Part shown: in pieces, positions 5,581 through 6,383 of the stretch | Numbering within the stretch: position 1 is the first letter of the stretch | Layout: each line of letters begins with the position of its first letter | Assembly: GCA_025996655.1 (NCBI GenBank) | Contig: BNTO01000053.1 | Span: forward strand, 1 to 6,383 | Length of the DNA: 6,383 nt | Reading direction: 5' to 3' | From: Alphaproteobacteria bacterium | GTDB lineage: Bacteria; Pseudomonadota; Alphaproteobacteria; BNTO01 | The notes under the pieces: model-generated | Seen by the model: the letters and a program-made list of their open reading frames with translations, nothing else | What the model was told of the DNA's origin: nothing | Database searches by the model: none | Made by a program: the position numbers and the translations under genes

Positions 5581-6150
5581 ATGTTTCCTAAAAACCCAAA
5601 ACACCTCGCTTTTATTAGGAAAAGAGCCCATTTGTACGCGTGGAAACTCAAGAAGCTACCGGCTTTTTGCGACGACACCCTAGAAGACCTCCAGCAGGAT
5701 CTTCTCCTTGAAGTTTTCGAGGCTTGGAAACTCTATGATCCCGACAAAGGAACGCCGGAGAAATTTGCAGAAAACGTCTTAAAGAAACGCGCGGCAAACA
5801 GACTTCATAAACAATTTCGTCTTAAAAAGCCGACGCGGCTTCGAAGAGTATCGCTTCAATCCGTATCCGAAGAGGACCTCTCCGATTTTTCGCCTTGGGA
5901 TGAAGATCTTTCTTTCAAAATCGGGGTAGAAAAGCTTTTGCAAAAAATGCCTGCTCTTGAAGGGCCCGTTTTTAACCAACTCCGTCTTGATTCCTTGCGC
6001 CAAACGGCACGAACCTTTGGGTTCTCAAGAGGAAAGCTTCAAATTCTTATTGAAAAAAATCGGCCTTATTTTGCCCCTTTAGCGGAGTTTATTTCCAACA
6101 CTGATTTTTTAGTCAACAGGATCGGGAGGCGGTTATGTGTATCCCTTTAG
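5581..6150 (+). CDS. Small sigma-70-like protein of prophage type
   Basis: The 189-residue protein resembles the small sigma-70-family proteins encoded in alphaproteobacterial prophages and islands. Residues 8-80 look like sigma region 2: LEDLQQDLLLEVFEAWKLYD (34-53), PDKGTPEKFAENVLKKRAAN and HKQFRLKKP, the acidic-helix and basic-helix pattern of core-binding and -10 recognition. Residues 115-165 look like region 4: LLQKMPALEGPVFNQLRLDS, then RQTARTFGFSRGKLQILIEK as the helix-turn-helix. It would therefore direct or modulate transcription of element genes. It has no DNA-binding catalytic residues to test. The ATG has only a weak, close GAGAG upstream. It is transcribed divergently from DUF927 and overlaps the next ORF by 16 bp. 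The family call rests on pattern resemblance, so a non-sigma HTH regulator remains possible. Confidence 0.7.
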   Translation: MFPKNPKHLAFIRKRAHLYAWKLKKLPAFCDDTLEDLQQDLLLEVFEAWKLYDPDKGTPEKFAENVLKKRAANRLHKQFRLKKPTRLRRVSLQSVSEEDLSDFSPWDEDLSFKIGVEKLLQKMPALEGPVFNQLRLDSLRQTARTFGFSRGKLQILIEKNRPYFAPLAEFISNTDFLVNRIGRRLCVSL

Positions 6151-6353
6151 GATTTCTTGATGATGCGACGCTTCGTGACGTCAGTGAACTTCCGATCCGT
6201 GAATTATCTTTACTCGCCCATCGTTTAAAAGAAGCCTGTGAAACCCAAGAGCGGCGTATAGCTAAGCGGCCTGAAAATATTGCATCTTTGCGATCTCCTC
6301 CGATATATTGTAACAACTTACCTTCACAGCCTCTTCTAACGTTTTATAGCTAA
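6135..6353 (+). CDS. Small hypothetical protein downstream of the sigma-like gene
   Basis: The 72-residue ORF is not recognised. It starts within the end of the sigma-like gene (16-bp overlap) with a strong ribosome site, GGGAGG at 6124-6129, five bases before the ATG, which supports real translation. Residues 8-43 (LDDATLRDVSELPIRELSLL, then AHRLKEACETQERRIA) look helical and charged. Small helical proteins of this kind are often found after the sigma-like gene in related prophages. From residue 42 onward the coding sequence runs into a 39-bp repeat, and the tail (SPPIYCNNLPSQPLLTFYS) lacks coding character. Its stop lies inside the second repeat copy, so the true C-terminus is uncertain and may be altered by a duplication or misassembly. 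Confidence 0.6.
   Translation: MCIPLGFLDDATLRDVSELPIRELSLLAHRLKEACETQERRIAKRPENIASLRSPPIYCNNLPSQPLLTFYS
6257..6295 (+). repeat. 39-bp direct repeat, copy 1
   Basis: This begins TATAGCTAAGCGGCCTGAAA and is repeated exactly 88 bp downstream. Here it is in frame in the small ORF and encodes IAKRPENIASLR. Confidence 0.95.
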
Positions 6354-6383
6354 GCGGCCTGAAAATATTGCATCTTTGCGATC
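6345..6383 (+). repeat. 39-bp direct repeat, copy 2, ending at the window edge
   Basis: This is an exact second copy of 6257-6295, in a different reading frame from copy 1, and it supplies the stop codon (TAA, 6351-6353) of the small ORF. It ends at the last base of the window, so its true length is unknown. A tandem repeat of 88-bp period or a contig-end assembly repeat are both possible. Confidence 0.95.

Noticed and set aside
6257..6383. CRISPR array (39-bp repeats with a 49-bp spacer)
   Set aside because: There are only two copies, the first is in frame within a gene, the repeat has no dyad typical of CRISPR repeats, and no cas genes are present.

Overview
The window looks like part of a prophage, or a decaying phage remnant, in a proteobacterial chromosome. 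Its legible genes are typical of tailed phages and prophages: a terminase pair (Nu1-like small subunit and GpA-like large subunit), a ParB-domain DNA methyltransferase, a DUF927-family replication ATPase, and a small sigma-70-like protein. The genes have moderate GC, but the central spacer is very AT-rich and carries gene relics and repeats. This is reminiscent of alphaproteobacterial endosymbionts with eroding genomes (Holosporales or Rickettsiales type). The host assignment is an inference from gene style only and is weak.

Layout. (1) At 1-2258, all on the minus strand, lies a compact packaging/modification operon read right to left: ParB-methyltransferase, then terS (7-bp overlap), then terL (4-bp ATGA overlap). 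terL is cut off after its Walker B motif by a frameshift that falls in a 22-bp perfect palindrome. (2) At 2259-3844 is a gene-poor region of about 1.6 kb. It holds two diverged copies of the same degraded minus-strand coding segment, two related AT-rich blocks, a 180-bp element with perfect 20-bp terminal inverted repeats (MITE-like), and, next to the DUF927 gene, an AT microsatellite surrounded by short 8- to 9-bp-spaced repeats and inverted repeats. (3) At 3845-5500 (minus) is the DUF927 ATPase. (4) At 5501-5580 is a divergent control region with a plausible promoter inside an inverted repeat. (5) At 5581-6353 (plus) are a sigma-like regulator and a small overlapping ORF, ending in a 39-bp direct repeat whose second copy stops exactly at the window edge.

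How the genes may work together: the sigma-like protein and DUF927 are transcribed divergently from one short control region, which suggests an early regulation/replication module. The methyltransferase-terS-terL operon would be the late packaging module. The terL break, the relics and the low-complexity spacer suggest that the element is decaying, although two of the oddities (the terL palindrome and the terminal repeat) sit at the window ends and could be assembly artefacts. The best candidate for something not yet described is the arrangement at 3530-3840: an AT tract plus iteron-like repeats directly downstream of a replication ATPase gene, which could be a phage replication origin.
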